From JAFLDD01 sp049314715 (GTDB lineage Bacteria > Pseudomonadota > Alphaproteobacteria > Rickettsiales > UBA3002), in NCBI GenBank assembly GCA_049314715.1, contig JBMOEL010000082.1, positions 1 through 8,289 on the forward strand: a stretch of DNA of 8,289 nt, given 5' to 3'. The translations under genes were made by a program, and so were the position numbers. The notes under the pieces were generated by a model that saw only the letters and a list, made by a program, of their open reading frames with translations, did no database searches and was not told the origin of the DNA. The stretch's first letter is position 1, and each line of letters begins with the position of its first letter. Below are positions 1 to 6,599 of the stretch, one piece after another.

Positions 1-2
1 TT

Positions 3-1484
3 AACGGTCTGCTTAGTGGCATCCGCCAGCCAGATCTATGGTGCAAGCTGAATCTTCAAGCGCTGGATGGAACGCTGCGCGCAAGTAATAGCGATTTTAG
101 TTTTAAGGGCACCAGCAACATTGACGATACCAAACTGAACCTCGATGTCGCACAGCAAAACTCTGGCCCCATGGTGGTGGGTGTCAAAGGTACGCTTGGC
201 TCGAAAGATTTTGAGGGCGTAGGCTTGCCCAAAATGCGTGAAATCAAAGGCGGTAATGCGGTGATTGACGCGCAGCTAGAAGTTGGTGCGAAGGATGCAA
301 TTGTCAAACGTGCCGCGATTGATGTGACCGATTTAGAGCTCGATATCCCACCCATTACATGGAAAAAAGCCAAAGGCATTAAGGGCACATTAAATGTCGA
401 GCAGATGGATAAACATGCCTACGCACCGCATGCCTATCGTTTTGATATAAAGTCGGACGATTTGCGTGCAGCAGGCGAAGTCGCCACCAAAGACGATGAG
501 GTGGTGTACGTCTCCGTCCCACGTTTGCAAACCAACCTGAACGATTTCCGTGTGAACTATGAAGTGAAGCCAGCGGGTAAAGAAATTCGCCTGAGTGGTA
601 AGCGCCTTGATGCTTCAGGCAGTTATGATGAGGAAGAAAATACGCTGCTCAAAGATTTCCCTGCATTAGATTTGCAAGTGGATTTGGATGAATTCGTGCT
701 GAGCCAATCAGGCCCCACCAAGCAGGTGAAAGGTTATTTGCGTTGCGATACACAGCGTTGCACCAGTGCTGATTTCCAAGGCACAGCAGGCAAAAGCGAC
801 TTTAGCGCAACCATTAATACGGTAAACGGCCAACGTCAGCTGGAATTAAAAGCGGGTGATGCGGGTGATTTCCTAAGGGCGCTTGATATATCGGACCGCG
901 TCTATAATGGCGGGTTGAACCTTAAAGGCACCTATGACGATACGCAAAATCCTGCACCATTTAATGGTCGCTTCATCATCGACAAATTCAATCTGAAAAA
1001 TTCACAAGTGCTTGGGAAAATTCTGAGTGTTGGGTCGTTCAGTGGCTTGGCGAATACGTTGAGCGGTGAAGGGATCTATTTCGATAAACTCGCTGCCACC
1101 ATGATTGCGCTGGGTGGCAAAGTCACCGTGAAAGACGGCAAAGCCAGTGGAAGTTCTGTAGGATTAACGATTGAGGGCGCGCTCGATACCGCCACTACGG
1201 TGCTGAATATGAAAGGCGTCATTGTTCCCGCGAATTGGATTAACGGCTTCGTCGGTAAGATTCCGATTATCGGCATGCTGGCAGGTGGAAGCGGTGAGGG
1301 TTTGGTCGCATTCCGCTACACGGTCGATGGCAAATATTCTGACCCGCAAGTATCAGTGAATCCGCTCTCGGGTTTCACACCTGGTTTCCTGCGCAATATC
1401 TTCAATATCTTCGACGCACCGCCACCCAAAGAACTCAAAGACGTGCAGCCTGAAGATTTCCCAAGTGAGAAGAAAAAGCCTTAA
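3..1484 (+). CDS. AsmA/YhdP-like envelope protein, C-terminal part (5' end outside window)
   Basis: The reading frame is open from base 3 with no stop, so the gene starts before the window; 493 residues are visible. The first ~320 residues are repetitive beta-rich sequence with many 'LDLxVDLDEF'-like strands, as expected of the long groove-forming AsmA/TamB/YhdP fold. The last ~170 residues resemble the conserved AsmA-like C-terminal region of alphaproteobacteria: 'GEGIYFDKLAATM', a Gly-rich strand, 'GVIVPANWING', 'KIPIIGMLAGGSGEGLVAF' and 'DPQVSVNPLSGFTPGFLRNI', followed by a charged proline/lysine-rich tail. Family knowledge: such proteins are anchored in the inner membrane by an N-terminal helix (not visible here), span the periplasm and help carry phospholipids to the outer membrane. 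The exact subfamily is uncertain. The ATG at 171 is internal. The stop overlaps the tyrS stop on the opposite strand. Confidence 0.8.
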   Translation, partial: NGLLSGIRQPDLWCKLNLQALDGTLRASNSDFSFKGTSNIDDTKLNLDVAQQNSGPMVVGVKGTLGSKDFEGVGLPKMREIKGGNAVIDAQLEVGAKDAIVKRAAIDVTDLELDIPPITWKKAKGIKGTLNVEQMDKHAYAPHAYRFDIKSDDLRAAGEVATKDDEVVYVSVPRLQTNLNDFRVNYEVKPAGKEIRLSGKRLDASGSYDEEENTLLKDFPALDLQVDLDEFVLSQSGPTKQVKGYLRCDTQRCTSADFQGTAGKSDFSATINTVNGQRQLELKAGDAGDFLRALDISDRVYNGGLNLKGTYDDTQNPAPFNGRFIIDKFNLKNSQVLGKILSVGSFSGLANTLSGEGIYFDKLAATMIALGGKVTVKDGKASGSSVGLTIEGALDTATTVLNMKGVIVPANWINGFVGKIPIIGMLAGGSGEGLVAFRYTVDGKYSDPQVSVNPLSGFTPGFLRNIFNIFDAPPPKELKDVQPEDFPSEKKKP

Positions 1485-2785
1485 GCAGCCTTCAAAAGTA
1501 CGTGCCGTTTTTTGCCAGCAGATAGCTTGATGAATCCTCTGTCGCCAAAATCTTGCTTGGTTAGCTGATGGTTTTCATCCGTAATCACTACATCATTAAC
1601 GCGGATTCCATTGCCCTTGATAAGGCGACGCGCTTCGCCATTACTTGAGGCGAATTCAACTTTCACTATCCATCTAATCAGACTTGTTCCAGCTTCTAGT
1701 TCCGATGCTGGTGCTTCATATTCTGGCAAATTCTCACTCACGCCTGAGCCACTGAACGTTTCCTCGGCGGTCTTGGCGGCTTGCTCGGCAGCTTCACGGC
1801 CATGCAGCAATGCGGTTGCTTCGGTTGCTAGTACTTTTTTCGCTTCGTTGATGCCTGCGCCTTCAAGCGCGCCGAGCTTGGTGATTTCATCAAGCGAAAG
1901 CTCGGTAAAGAGCTTCAGGAATTTCACGACATCGGCGTCTTCCGTATTGCGCCAATACTGCCAGTAATCATAGGGCTTTAGCATATCTGCATTGAGCCAG
2001 ACAGCGCCATCTGCGGTTTTTCCCATTTTGGCGCCAGATGAAGTAGTCAGAAGTGGTGAAGTAACTCCGTATAATTCTTTTGATAAATCTTCTTCGCCTA
2101 AGCCAACTTCTAGCTTTCCAACTCTAGCTTGGCCAACACCTTTCGCATGGAGTCTTCTGTTGAGGTCAATTCCTGCAACGATATTTCCCCATTGATCGCT
2201 TCCACCCATTTGTACACGACAGCCATACACTTTATAGAGTTCTGCAAAATCATATGCTTGCATCACACTGTAGTTAAACTCGAGAAGACTCATTTCCTGC
2301 TCACGTTCGAGGCGAAGCTGGACGCTTTTTTGCTTCACCATGCGATTGACAGAAAAATGGCGTCCAATCTGTAACATATCCATGAGCGATAGTTTAGATA
2401 GCCAATCGTCATTATTTACCATGATAGCATCGGTCTTGCCGTCGCCAAAGGTGATAAACTTAGAAAATACTTGCTTTAAGCTCTCCATATTTTCATTAAT
2501 TTGGGCATCCGTAATAGGCGGACGTGATTCATCTTTACCGGAAGGGTCACCGATTTTGGTCGTGCCGCCACCGAGCAATACGATAGGTTTATTGCCTGTT
2601 TTCTGCCACCAGCGCAGCAGCATGATTTGCAGCAGCGAGCCAACATGCAACGATTTCGCCGTGCAATCAAAGCCGATATAGGCCGTCGCGGGCTTGCCTT
2701 CTTTCAGCAGCGTGCTTAACCCTGCCTCGTCCGTCATTTGGTGGAGGAAGCCACGCTCTTTGATTATCTGTATAAAATCGTTCAC
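1481..2785 (-). CDS. tyrS: Tyrosyl-tRNA synthetase (TyrS)
   Basis: Class I aminoacyl-tRNA synthetase that charges tRNA-Tyr with tyrosine in the cytoplasm; 434 residues from the chosen start. Visible motifs: the HIGH-type signature HVGS (47-50), 'GGGTTKIGDPSGK' (72-84), tyrosine-pocket residues Y172, Q176 and D179 (YxxxQxxD), 'MGGSDQWGN' (193-201), the KMSKS-type loop KMGKT (253-257), and a C-terminal S4 RNA-binding domain (about 369-434). I chose the GTG at 2785 because 'VNDFIQIIKERGF' matches the usual TyrS N-terminus. An in-frame ATG (2797) and TTG (2872) lie inside the adjoining inverted repeat and would add 4 or 29 residues of repeat-encoded sequence. The Shine-Dalgarno before the GTG is weak. 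An insertion of about 20 residues, relative to what I recall of the family, lies at 212-238. The gene is convergent with the AsmA-like gene and divergent from anmK. Confidence 0.95.
   Translation of the reverse strand: MNDFIQIIKERGFLHQMTDEAGLSTLLKEGKPATAYIGFDCTAKSLHVGSLLQIMLLRWWQKTGNKPIVLLGGGTTKIGDPSGKDESRPPITDAQINENMESLKQVFSKFITFGDGKTDAIMVNNDDWLSKLSLMDMLQIGRHFSVNRMVKQKSVQLRLEREQEMSLLEFNYSVMQAYDFAELYKVYGCRVQMGGSDQWGNIVAGIDLNRRLHAKGVGQARVGKLEVGLGEEDLSKELYGVTSPLLTTSSGAKMGKTADGAVWLNADMLKPYDYWQYWRNTEDADVVKFLKLFTELSLDEITKLGALEGAGINEAKKVLATEATALLHGREAAEQAAKTAEETFSGSGVSENLPEYEAPASELEAGTSLIRWIVKVEFASSNGEARRLIKGNGIRVNDVVITDENHQLTKQDFGDRGFIKLSAGKKRHVLLKAA
2072..2152 (-). repeat. Insertion in TyrS with a degenerate 15-bp tandem repeat
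   Basis: Between 'GIDLNRR' and 'YGVTSPLL' TyrS carries about 27 residues where family members I recall have roughly 6. Within it, Val-Gly pairs recur every five residues (217-218, 222-223, 227-228). On the plus strand this is three in-phase 15-bp units starting with CCAAC at 2103, 2118 and 2133. The first two units share CTAGCTT after a one-base shift. The stretch uses AT-rich codons (AGA AGA, GTT, GGA, TTA). The frame is kept, so the enzyme is probably functional. The tandem-expansion origin is inference. Confidence 0.5.
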
Positions 2786-2792
2786 TAAATCC

Positions 2793-2870
2793 GTCATTCC
2801 CGCGCAGGCGGGAATCTCCCTCAAAGCATGTGCAAGAGTCCAAAGAGATTCCCGCCTGCGCGGGAATGAC
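2793..2870. repeat. Perfect 26-bp inverted repeat (palindromic element) in the tyrS/anmK intergenic region
   Basis: Arms 2793-2818 and 2845-2870 are exact reverse complements, separated by a 26-base loop. Each arm contains a nested 20-bp block of the form ATTCCC-N8-GGGAAT (2796-2815 and 2848-2867). The element resembles dispersed intergenic palindromes of many proteobacteria whose translations read 'FPRRRES', 'IPACAGMTD' or 'IPAQAGI'; all three strings occur here in different frames. It ends 7 bases before the tyrS GTG and would form a strong stem in the tyrS leader RNA. It could be a dispersed mobile-type repeat or serve as an RNA structure. A repeat of this kind is near certain; its role is unknown. 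Confidence 0.9.
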
Positions 2871-2896
2871 AACCATTAGATTCTTGTCGTCACTCT

Positions 2897-2902
2897 CATA
2901 AT
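2897..2902 (+). promoter_or_regulatory. Possible -10 element for anmK
   Basis: CATAAT differs from the TATAAT consensus at one position and lies about 30 bases before the anmK start. No convincing -35 box stands 16-18 bases upstream; the nearest candidate (TTAGAT, 2876-2881) is weak and 15 bases away. It falls just outside the inverted repeat, so the repeat could influence the promoter. Confidence 0.25.
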
Positions 2903-2932
2903 GTGCAAGATGAGGTGATACAAGAGGAAACC

Positions 2933-4009
2933 ATGTTTGAAACGCCCCAGTGGGTTATTGGCCTGATGAGTGGCACCTCCGCCGATGGGGTGGATGCCGC
3001 CTTGGTGCGTACGGACGGCAGAAAATCGGTCGAAGTCGGCCCCTCGCTGATGTTACCTTATAGCGACGTAGAGCGCGCCGATATTTTGGGGCTGATGAAG
3101 GGGCAGGGCGACCGCGCCGCCATTGCCAATTCACTCACCCTAAAACATGTCGAGGCGGTGAATCTGCTTATCAAGCAATCAGCTATTGCACGCGAAGATA
3201 TTAAACTCATTGGCTTTCATGGGCAGACGATTCGCCACGCACCACACGAAGGTATCACCGAGCAAATCGGCAATGCGCCGCTGCTCGTTGCAAAGACGGG
3301 TATTTCTGTGGTGTCGGATTTCAGAAGCCGTGATGTGGCCGAAGGCGGGCAGGGTGCGCCGCTTGTGCCGCTTTATCACCGCGCACTGGCAGAAAATCTA
3401 CCCAAACCACTCATGGTGGTGAATATCGGCGGTGTTGCGAACGTCACCTACCTTGGTGAAAACCGTGAAATTCTGGCGTTTGATTGCGGCCCCGGTAACG
3501 CCCTGATGGACGATTGGATGCTGCATCACGCCGCCACGCGCTTTGACGCGAATGGTGAACTCGCAGCACGTGGTGAGGCGGATAGAGGGCGCGTTGAGAA
3601 TTTCTTGTGCGACCCATTCTTTGCGTTGCCCGCGCCCAAATCATTGGACCGTAACCATTTCAGGTCACGCGTAGCGGAAGGCTTGGCTGCAGCAGATGGT
3701 GTGGCAACCCTTGCTGCCTGCACGGTCGAAGCAATTGCTAAATCAATAGAGCACGTGAATGACGCGCCCAAAACATTGCTCATCACAGGTGGTGGCCGCC
3801 ATAACGCAACGTTGATGGCGATGCTCGCCAAGCGTTTACCCAAGGCAAAAATCGCTCCCGTTGAAGAAGTGGGTTGGAATGGTGACACGCTAGAGGCCGA
3901 GGCATTCGCCTATCTCGCTATGCGCAGCGCCCGCGGGCTAGCTTTATCACTACCGTCAACAACGGGCGTTAAAGTAAAGGTAACTGGCGGTGCGCTGTAT
4001 TTAGCGTGA
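2933..4009 (+). CDS. anmK: Anhydro-N-acetylmuramic acid kinase (AnmK)
   Basis: Cytoplasmic sugar kinase of the peptidoglycan recycling pathway: it opens 1,6-anhydro-MurNAc and phosphorylates it to MurNAc-6-phosphate using ATP. The 358 residues are close to the family length. Visible motifs: the N-terminal nucleotide-binding signature 'IGLMSGTSADGVDAA' (9-23), HGQT (96-99), 'GQGAPLVPLYHR' (139-150), 'NIGGVANVTYL' (164-174), 'AFDCGPGNALMDDW' (182-195, whose Asp is the probable catalytic base), the second ATP-side motif 'LLITGGGRHN' (282-291), and the C-terminal 'EAFAYLAMRSARGL' and 'PSTTGV' segments. I chose the ATG at 2933 because AGAGGA lies just upstream (2923-2928) and homology begins there; a GTG at 2903 would add ten unlikely residues. 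The gene is divergent from tyrS, an arrangement frequent in alphaproteobacteria. Confidence 0.95.
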   Translation: MFETPQWVIGLMSGTSADGVDAALVRTDGRKSVEVGPSLMLPYSDVERADILGLMKGQGDRAAIANSLTLKHVEAVNLLIKQSAIAREDIKLIGFHGQTIRHAPHEGITEQIGNAPLLVAKTGISVVSDFRSRDVAEGGQGAPLVPLYHRALAENLPKPLMVVNIGGVANVTYLGENREILAFDCGPGNALMDDWMLHHAATRFDANGELAARGEADRGRVENFLCDPFFALPAPKSLDRNHFRSRVAEGLAAADGVATLAACTVEAIAKSIEHVNDAPKTLLITGGGRHNATLMAMLAKRLPKAKIAPVEEVGWNGDTLEAEAFAYLAMRSARGLALSLPSTTGVKVKVTGGALYLA

Positions 4010-4020
4010 GTATGAATGGA

Positions 4021-4088
4021 TACGCGCGTAGGCGTAAGCCGAGCCGCTTGCGGCTGAGGGAGTCACGAGGGAACAAAGAGTTCCCTCG
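4021..4088. repeat. Cluster of palindromes between convergent anmK and hydrolase genes
   Basis: The 92-base gap holds a run of dyads: the perfect palindrome TACGCGCGTA (4021-4030), a GGC/GCC mini-stem (4031-4040), AGCCG-CTTG-CGGCT (4042-4055) and a 9-bp stem CGAGGGAAC/GTTCCCTCG with a 5-base loop (4066-4088). Together they look like an intergenic repeat element, though only one copy is visible here. Confidence 0.5.
4066..4088. terminator. Possible bidirectional terminator hairpin
   Basis: A 9-bp perfect stem (4066-4074 with 4080-4088, loop AAAGA) sits between the converging 3' ends of anmK and the hydrolase, where a shared terminator is expected. It has no proper U-tract on either side (CACTTAAATAAT follows on the plus strand), so it is not a textbook intrinsic terminator. 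Confidence 0.4.
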
Positions 4089-4101
4089 CACTTAAATAAT
4101 A

Positions 4102-4827
4102 CTAAGCCTCGTTAATTGCCTTAATCAGATTATCAATCGGTAGGTTGCGGCGCTTACGGTCAGGGCGCAGACGTGGGCGCGCCTTTAATTCCTCTGTCTT
4201 GGTGAGGACGTACTGGTCCACCAATTCATAGAGCTGGTCCATATTATTGCGATAATAATGGTCTGCACCGGCGATGACTTTATAGTCCACCTTCGTGCCT
4301 TTTTGTGCGCGAAGTTTTTCAACAAGTTGCGCAACGGCTGGCTCACTCACGATATCGTCGCGGTCGCCTTGCGTAATAAGACCCGAAGCAGGGCATGGCG
4401 ACAGGAAGCCGAAATCATACATGTTAGCGGGCGGTGAAATCGCCAAGAAACCCTCAATCTCAGGGCGGCGCATTAGTAATTGCAGTGAAATCCACGCGCC
4501 GAAGCTGAAACCAGCAATCCAGCAGCTGCCTGCGTCAGGGTTTTGCAACTGCACCCAATCAAGCGCCGTTGCAGCGTCCGTCAGCTCGCCGATACCATCA
4601 TCGAATTTACCAACCGAACGGCCAACGCCACGGAAGTTGAAACGCAGCACCGAAAAACCAGCGCGCGCGAAGCTGCTATACAGACGATAGACGATCTTAT
4701 TGTTCATCGTGCCGCCATAAAGCGGGTGTGGGTGCAGCACCACCGCAATCGGCGAATGCTTGTCCGGATTATGGTGATAACGGCCTTCTAAACGACCTTC
4801 GGGACCTTGGAAAATCACCTCTGCCAT
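4102..4827 (-). CDS. Alpha/beta hydrolase (COG2945-like)
   Basis: A 241-residue single-domain serine hydrolase. Visible features: an early 'LHPHPLYGGTMNNKI' motif (31-45, oxyanion-hole region, typical of this subfamily), 'RFNFRGVGRS' (62-71), the nucleophile elbow GFSFG with Ser108, 'LITQGDRDDIV' (150-160) with the probable acidic residue, and 'GADHYY' with His190. No signal peptide or membrane segment is seen, so it is probably cytoplasmic. The C-terminal ~30 residues are basic (RPRLRPDRKRRN), which is unusual for the core fold and may be a binding tail. I chose the ATG at 4827 because AAGGAG (plus positions 4833-4838) is correctly spaced for it; the GTG at 4833 overlaps that site. The substrate is unknown. 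It diverges from cysE over 75 bases, and relatives often lie near alphaproteobacterial iscR/suf genes. Confidence 0.85.
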   Translation of the reverse strand: MAEVIFQGPEGRLEGRYHHNPDKHSPIAVVLHPHPLYGGTMNNKIVYRLYSSFARAGFSVLRFNFRGVGRSVGKFDDGIGELTDAATALDWVQLQNPDAGSCWIAGFSFGAWISLQLLMRRPEIEGFLAISPPANMYDFGFLSPCPASGLITQGDRDDIVSEPAVAQLVEKLRAQKGTKVDYKVIAGADHYYRNNMDQLYELVDQYVLTKTEELKARPRLRPDRKRRNLPIDNLIKAINEA

Positions 4828-4902
4828 AGACACTCCTTCATATGGGAACTATTTGATTTAGGCGCGGTGGTAGCGTAAACCCCATCGGGAAACAAGGTTT
4901 TT

Positions 4903-5589
4903 ATGAGTTCTATCAGAGACGAAATTGACAGCATCATGGCACGTGACCCAGCGGCAAGAACGCGCTGGGAGGTGATTTTTTGCTATGCGGGTTTTCACGC
5001 GATGATGTTTTATCGCGGCGCTCATTGGCTCTGGCAGCGTGATATGAAGCTTATGGCACGCATACTTTCCCACATTGCGCGCCTGTTAACGGCCATTGAA
5101 ATTCACCCCGGTGCAATGATTGGTGAGAAGTTTTTTATCGACCATGGGTTTGGTGTGGTCATTGGTGAGACAGCAGTGATTGGTAATCATGTCACCATGT
5201 ATCATGGTGTTACGCTGGGCGGCACGTCGCTGAGTCGTGGCAAACGCCACCCCACGATTGAAGATGAGGTGATTATTGGTGCAGGCGCGCAAGTGCTTGG
5301 GCCGATTACAGTCGGTAAGGGCGCGCGCATCGGCTCCAACGCGGTGGTCGTTAAAGACGTACGGGCAGGGGCAACCGTGGTGGGTATTCCCGCGCACGAG
5401 GTCGAAGCAATCCAAGAAACTCAAAGCTTTGCTTCCTACGGCACCACCGATGGTAATGACGACCACGACGTCGTAAAAACACTGCTGGAACAGGTCAAAA
5501 TCCTTGAGTCACGCTTGCAAACCATCGAAAAACGTAGCATAGAAGCGGGTGAAGAAGCGGCGGCAACCCGCTGGGAAGCGAAGCAATAA
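4903..5589 (+). CDS. cysE: Serine O-acetyltransferase, short type (CysE)
   Basis: Transfers acetyl from acetyl-CoA to L-serine, giving O-acetylserine, the carbon acceptor for cysteine synthesis; cytoplasmic. In 228 residues there is a short helical N-domain (1-62), then a left-handed beta-helix of hexapeptide repeats (about 63-160). Signature residues are 'IEIHPGAMIG' (65-74), 'FIDHGFGVVIGETA' (78-91, catalytic His81) and 'GVTLGGTS' (102-109). The E. coli catalytic Asp143 position is Glu66, as in short-type enzymes, and about 75 N-terminal residues of the E. coli type are missing. The tail (186-228) is charged and probably coiled-coil. It ends in Gln, not the Ile that docks into cysteine synthase in the classical complex. 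AAGG (4894-4897) precedes the ATG. The stop overlaps the iscR start (TAATG), implying translational coupling and a link to Fe-S assembly. Confidence 0.93.
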   Translation: MSSIRDEIDSIMARDPAARTRWEVIFCYAGFHAMMFYRGAHWLWQRDMKLMARILSHIARLLTAIEIHPGAMIGEKFFIDHGFGVVIGETAVIGNHVTMYHGVTLGGTSLSRGKRHPTIEDEVIIGAGAQVLGPITVGKGARIGSNAVVVKDVRAGATVVGIPAHEVEAIQETQSFASYGTTDGNDDHDVVKTLLEQVKILESRLQTIEKRSIEAGEEAAATRWEAKQ

Positions 5590-6089
5590 TGTTACTCTCA
5601 ACCAAAGGACGATACGCTGTAATGGCGATGGTGGATCTGGCAATCGCCAAAAGCGATAAGCCAGTGACCTTGGCGGGTGTTGCTGAGCGTCAGGAAATCC
5701 CATTGGCGTATTTAGAACAGATTTTTGCCAAGCTCAAAAAGCGCGATATCGTCAAATCGGTGCGCGGGCCTGGTGGTGGCTATCAGCTAGCAAAAGCGGC
5801 AAGCGACACACAGATTGCCGAAATCGTCATGGCGGCAGATGAGTCGATTAAAATGACGCGCTGTAATGGCGGTTCGCACGAAGGCTGCATGGCGCCGAAA
5901 ACCCGCTGTCTGACGCATGATTTATGGGAAGGTTTGGGCTACCAGATTTTTAATTACCTGCGCTCCGTTTCATTGGCGGATGTGTGTGAGCGCAAGCTCA
6001 AACAAAAATTTCCGATTGATCCGCGCGAGGCCGCCAACATGTATATGTTCGCCGAAATGATGCAGGACACCACGGCCGCTCATGCCTAA
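5589..6089 (+). CDS. iscR: Rrf2-family Fe-S regulator (IscR)
   Basis: A 166-residue transcription factor that, in its family, binds a [2Fe-2S] cluster and adjusts isc/suf expression to Fe-S demand. The N-terminus 'LLSTKGRYAVMAMVDLA' is the Rrf2 start; the winged helix-turn-helix covers about 27-66, with 'AYLEQIFAKLKK' as recognition region and 'VRGPGGGYQLA' as wing. Cluster ligands are visible: Cys92, Cys100, Cys107 and His110 in 'CLTHDLWEGL', matching E. coli IscR Cys92/98/104/His107 but with wider spacing (CX7CX6CX2H). The ATG shares its A with the cysE stop, so ribosomes may pass directly from cysE. The stop TAA abuts, with no gap, the reversed stop of the next gene. A candidate operator for it lies before iscS. 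Confidence 0.93.
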   Translation: MLLSTKGRYAVMAMVDLAIAKSDKPVTLAGVAERQEIPLAYLEQIFAKLKKRDIVKSVRGPGGGYQLAKAASDTQIAEIVMAADESIKMTRCNGGSHEGCMAPKTRCLTHDLWEGLGYQIFNYLRSVSLADVCERKLKQKFPIDPREAANMYMFAEMMQDTTAAHA

Positions 6090-6572
6090 TTAAATGGAAT
6101 GTGCGGTTGTTAAGCCTGTTTCTTGCTGGCTCACGGCGCGCACTTGTTCTTCAAATCGCTTAAGACCAACAGTAGCAAGCGATATATTCACACCAACTGC
6201 TACCATCAAATCAATAATTTTATTGCGCACTTCATCATGTTCTTCGCGAGTGAAAGAGTCGTGTTCAGGTACGTAATCATCAGAAATGCCCAACATAAAA
6301 TGTAGTGTCCAATCATCAAGTTCATGTAAGGTCATAAATTCACGAGCAATAACACTGTCACCGAAGAATTCGGTAAGTCCCGCATGCATGGCTTCCAAGT
6401 CCCTGTTTTCATCTAGCTGATCGACGCGCTCTGCAAGCTCATCCGCGTAAATCTCATGAGAGGTAATGTAGTCAGATACACGTTGTCGCATGGAGTATAG
6501 GCCGCCTACATCTATATTTTGACGGAATTGAGAAAACATGCCGAGCAGTTTCTCTTGGAAAGGAACAACCAA
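6090..6572 (-). CDS. Unrecognised acidic helical protein; start region probably disrupted
   Basis: I do not recognise this protein. About 160 residues from the TTG at 6572, or 149 from the ATG at 6539; neither has a good ribosome-binding site. It is rich in Asp/Glu, has no cysteine, no signal peptide and no obvious membrane segment, and looks mostly alpha-helical ('ADELAERVDQLDENRDLEAMH', 'EEHDEVRNKIIDLMVAVG'). A strong AGGAG with a well-spaced GTG (6614) lies upstream in the same frame, but the fifth codon is TAA (6600-6602). Sequence between that stop and 6572 reads as plausible protein, so the gene may be a recent pseudogene, may restart downstream, or may carry a sequence error. Codons are more AT-rich than in iscR. 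It lies antisense between iscR and the desulfurases, so it interrupts what is usually one operon. Confidence 0.6.
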   Translation of the reverse strand: MVVPFQEKLLGMFSQFRQNIDVGGLYSMRQRVSDYITSHEIYADELAERVDQLDENRDLEAMHAGLTEFFGDSVIAREFMTLHELDDWTLHFMLGISDDYVPEHDSFTREEHDEVRNKIIDLMVAVGVNISLATVGLKRFEEQVRAVSQQETGLTTAHSI

Positions 6573-6599
6573 ATGTTCATCGGAATTTGAACGGCTGTA

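Noticed and set aside
2694..2879. Plus-strand open frame through the palindrome, reading 'IPAQAGISL' and 'DSRLRGND'
   Set aside because: These are translations of the repeat itself, open in several frames, antisense to tyrS and without a ribosome site.
2903..2932. GTG at 2903 as the start of anmK
   Set aside because: The AGAGGA site and family homology both point to the ATG at 2933; the extra ten residues are not conserved in the family as I know it.
3526..3888. Long minus-strand open frame within anmK (120 codons)
   Set aside because: It is a shadow of the real gene: anmK has all family motifs in the other strand, and this frame has no ribosome site or recognisable motif.
4847..4852. ATAGTT on the minus strand in the hydrolase/cysE gap, as in the IscR half-site
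   Set aside because: The match stops after six bases and no partner half follows, so it is probably chance.
4853..4881. TTGATT with a possible -10 as promoter for cysE
   Set aside because: The -10 candidate (TAAACC) is too poor to support a call.
6518..6584. ATG at 6584 on the minus strand as an alternative start for the unknown gene
   Set aside because: It is in another frame and soon meets a stop (TAG) with no protein-like sequence.
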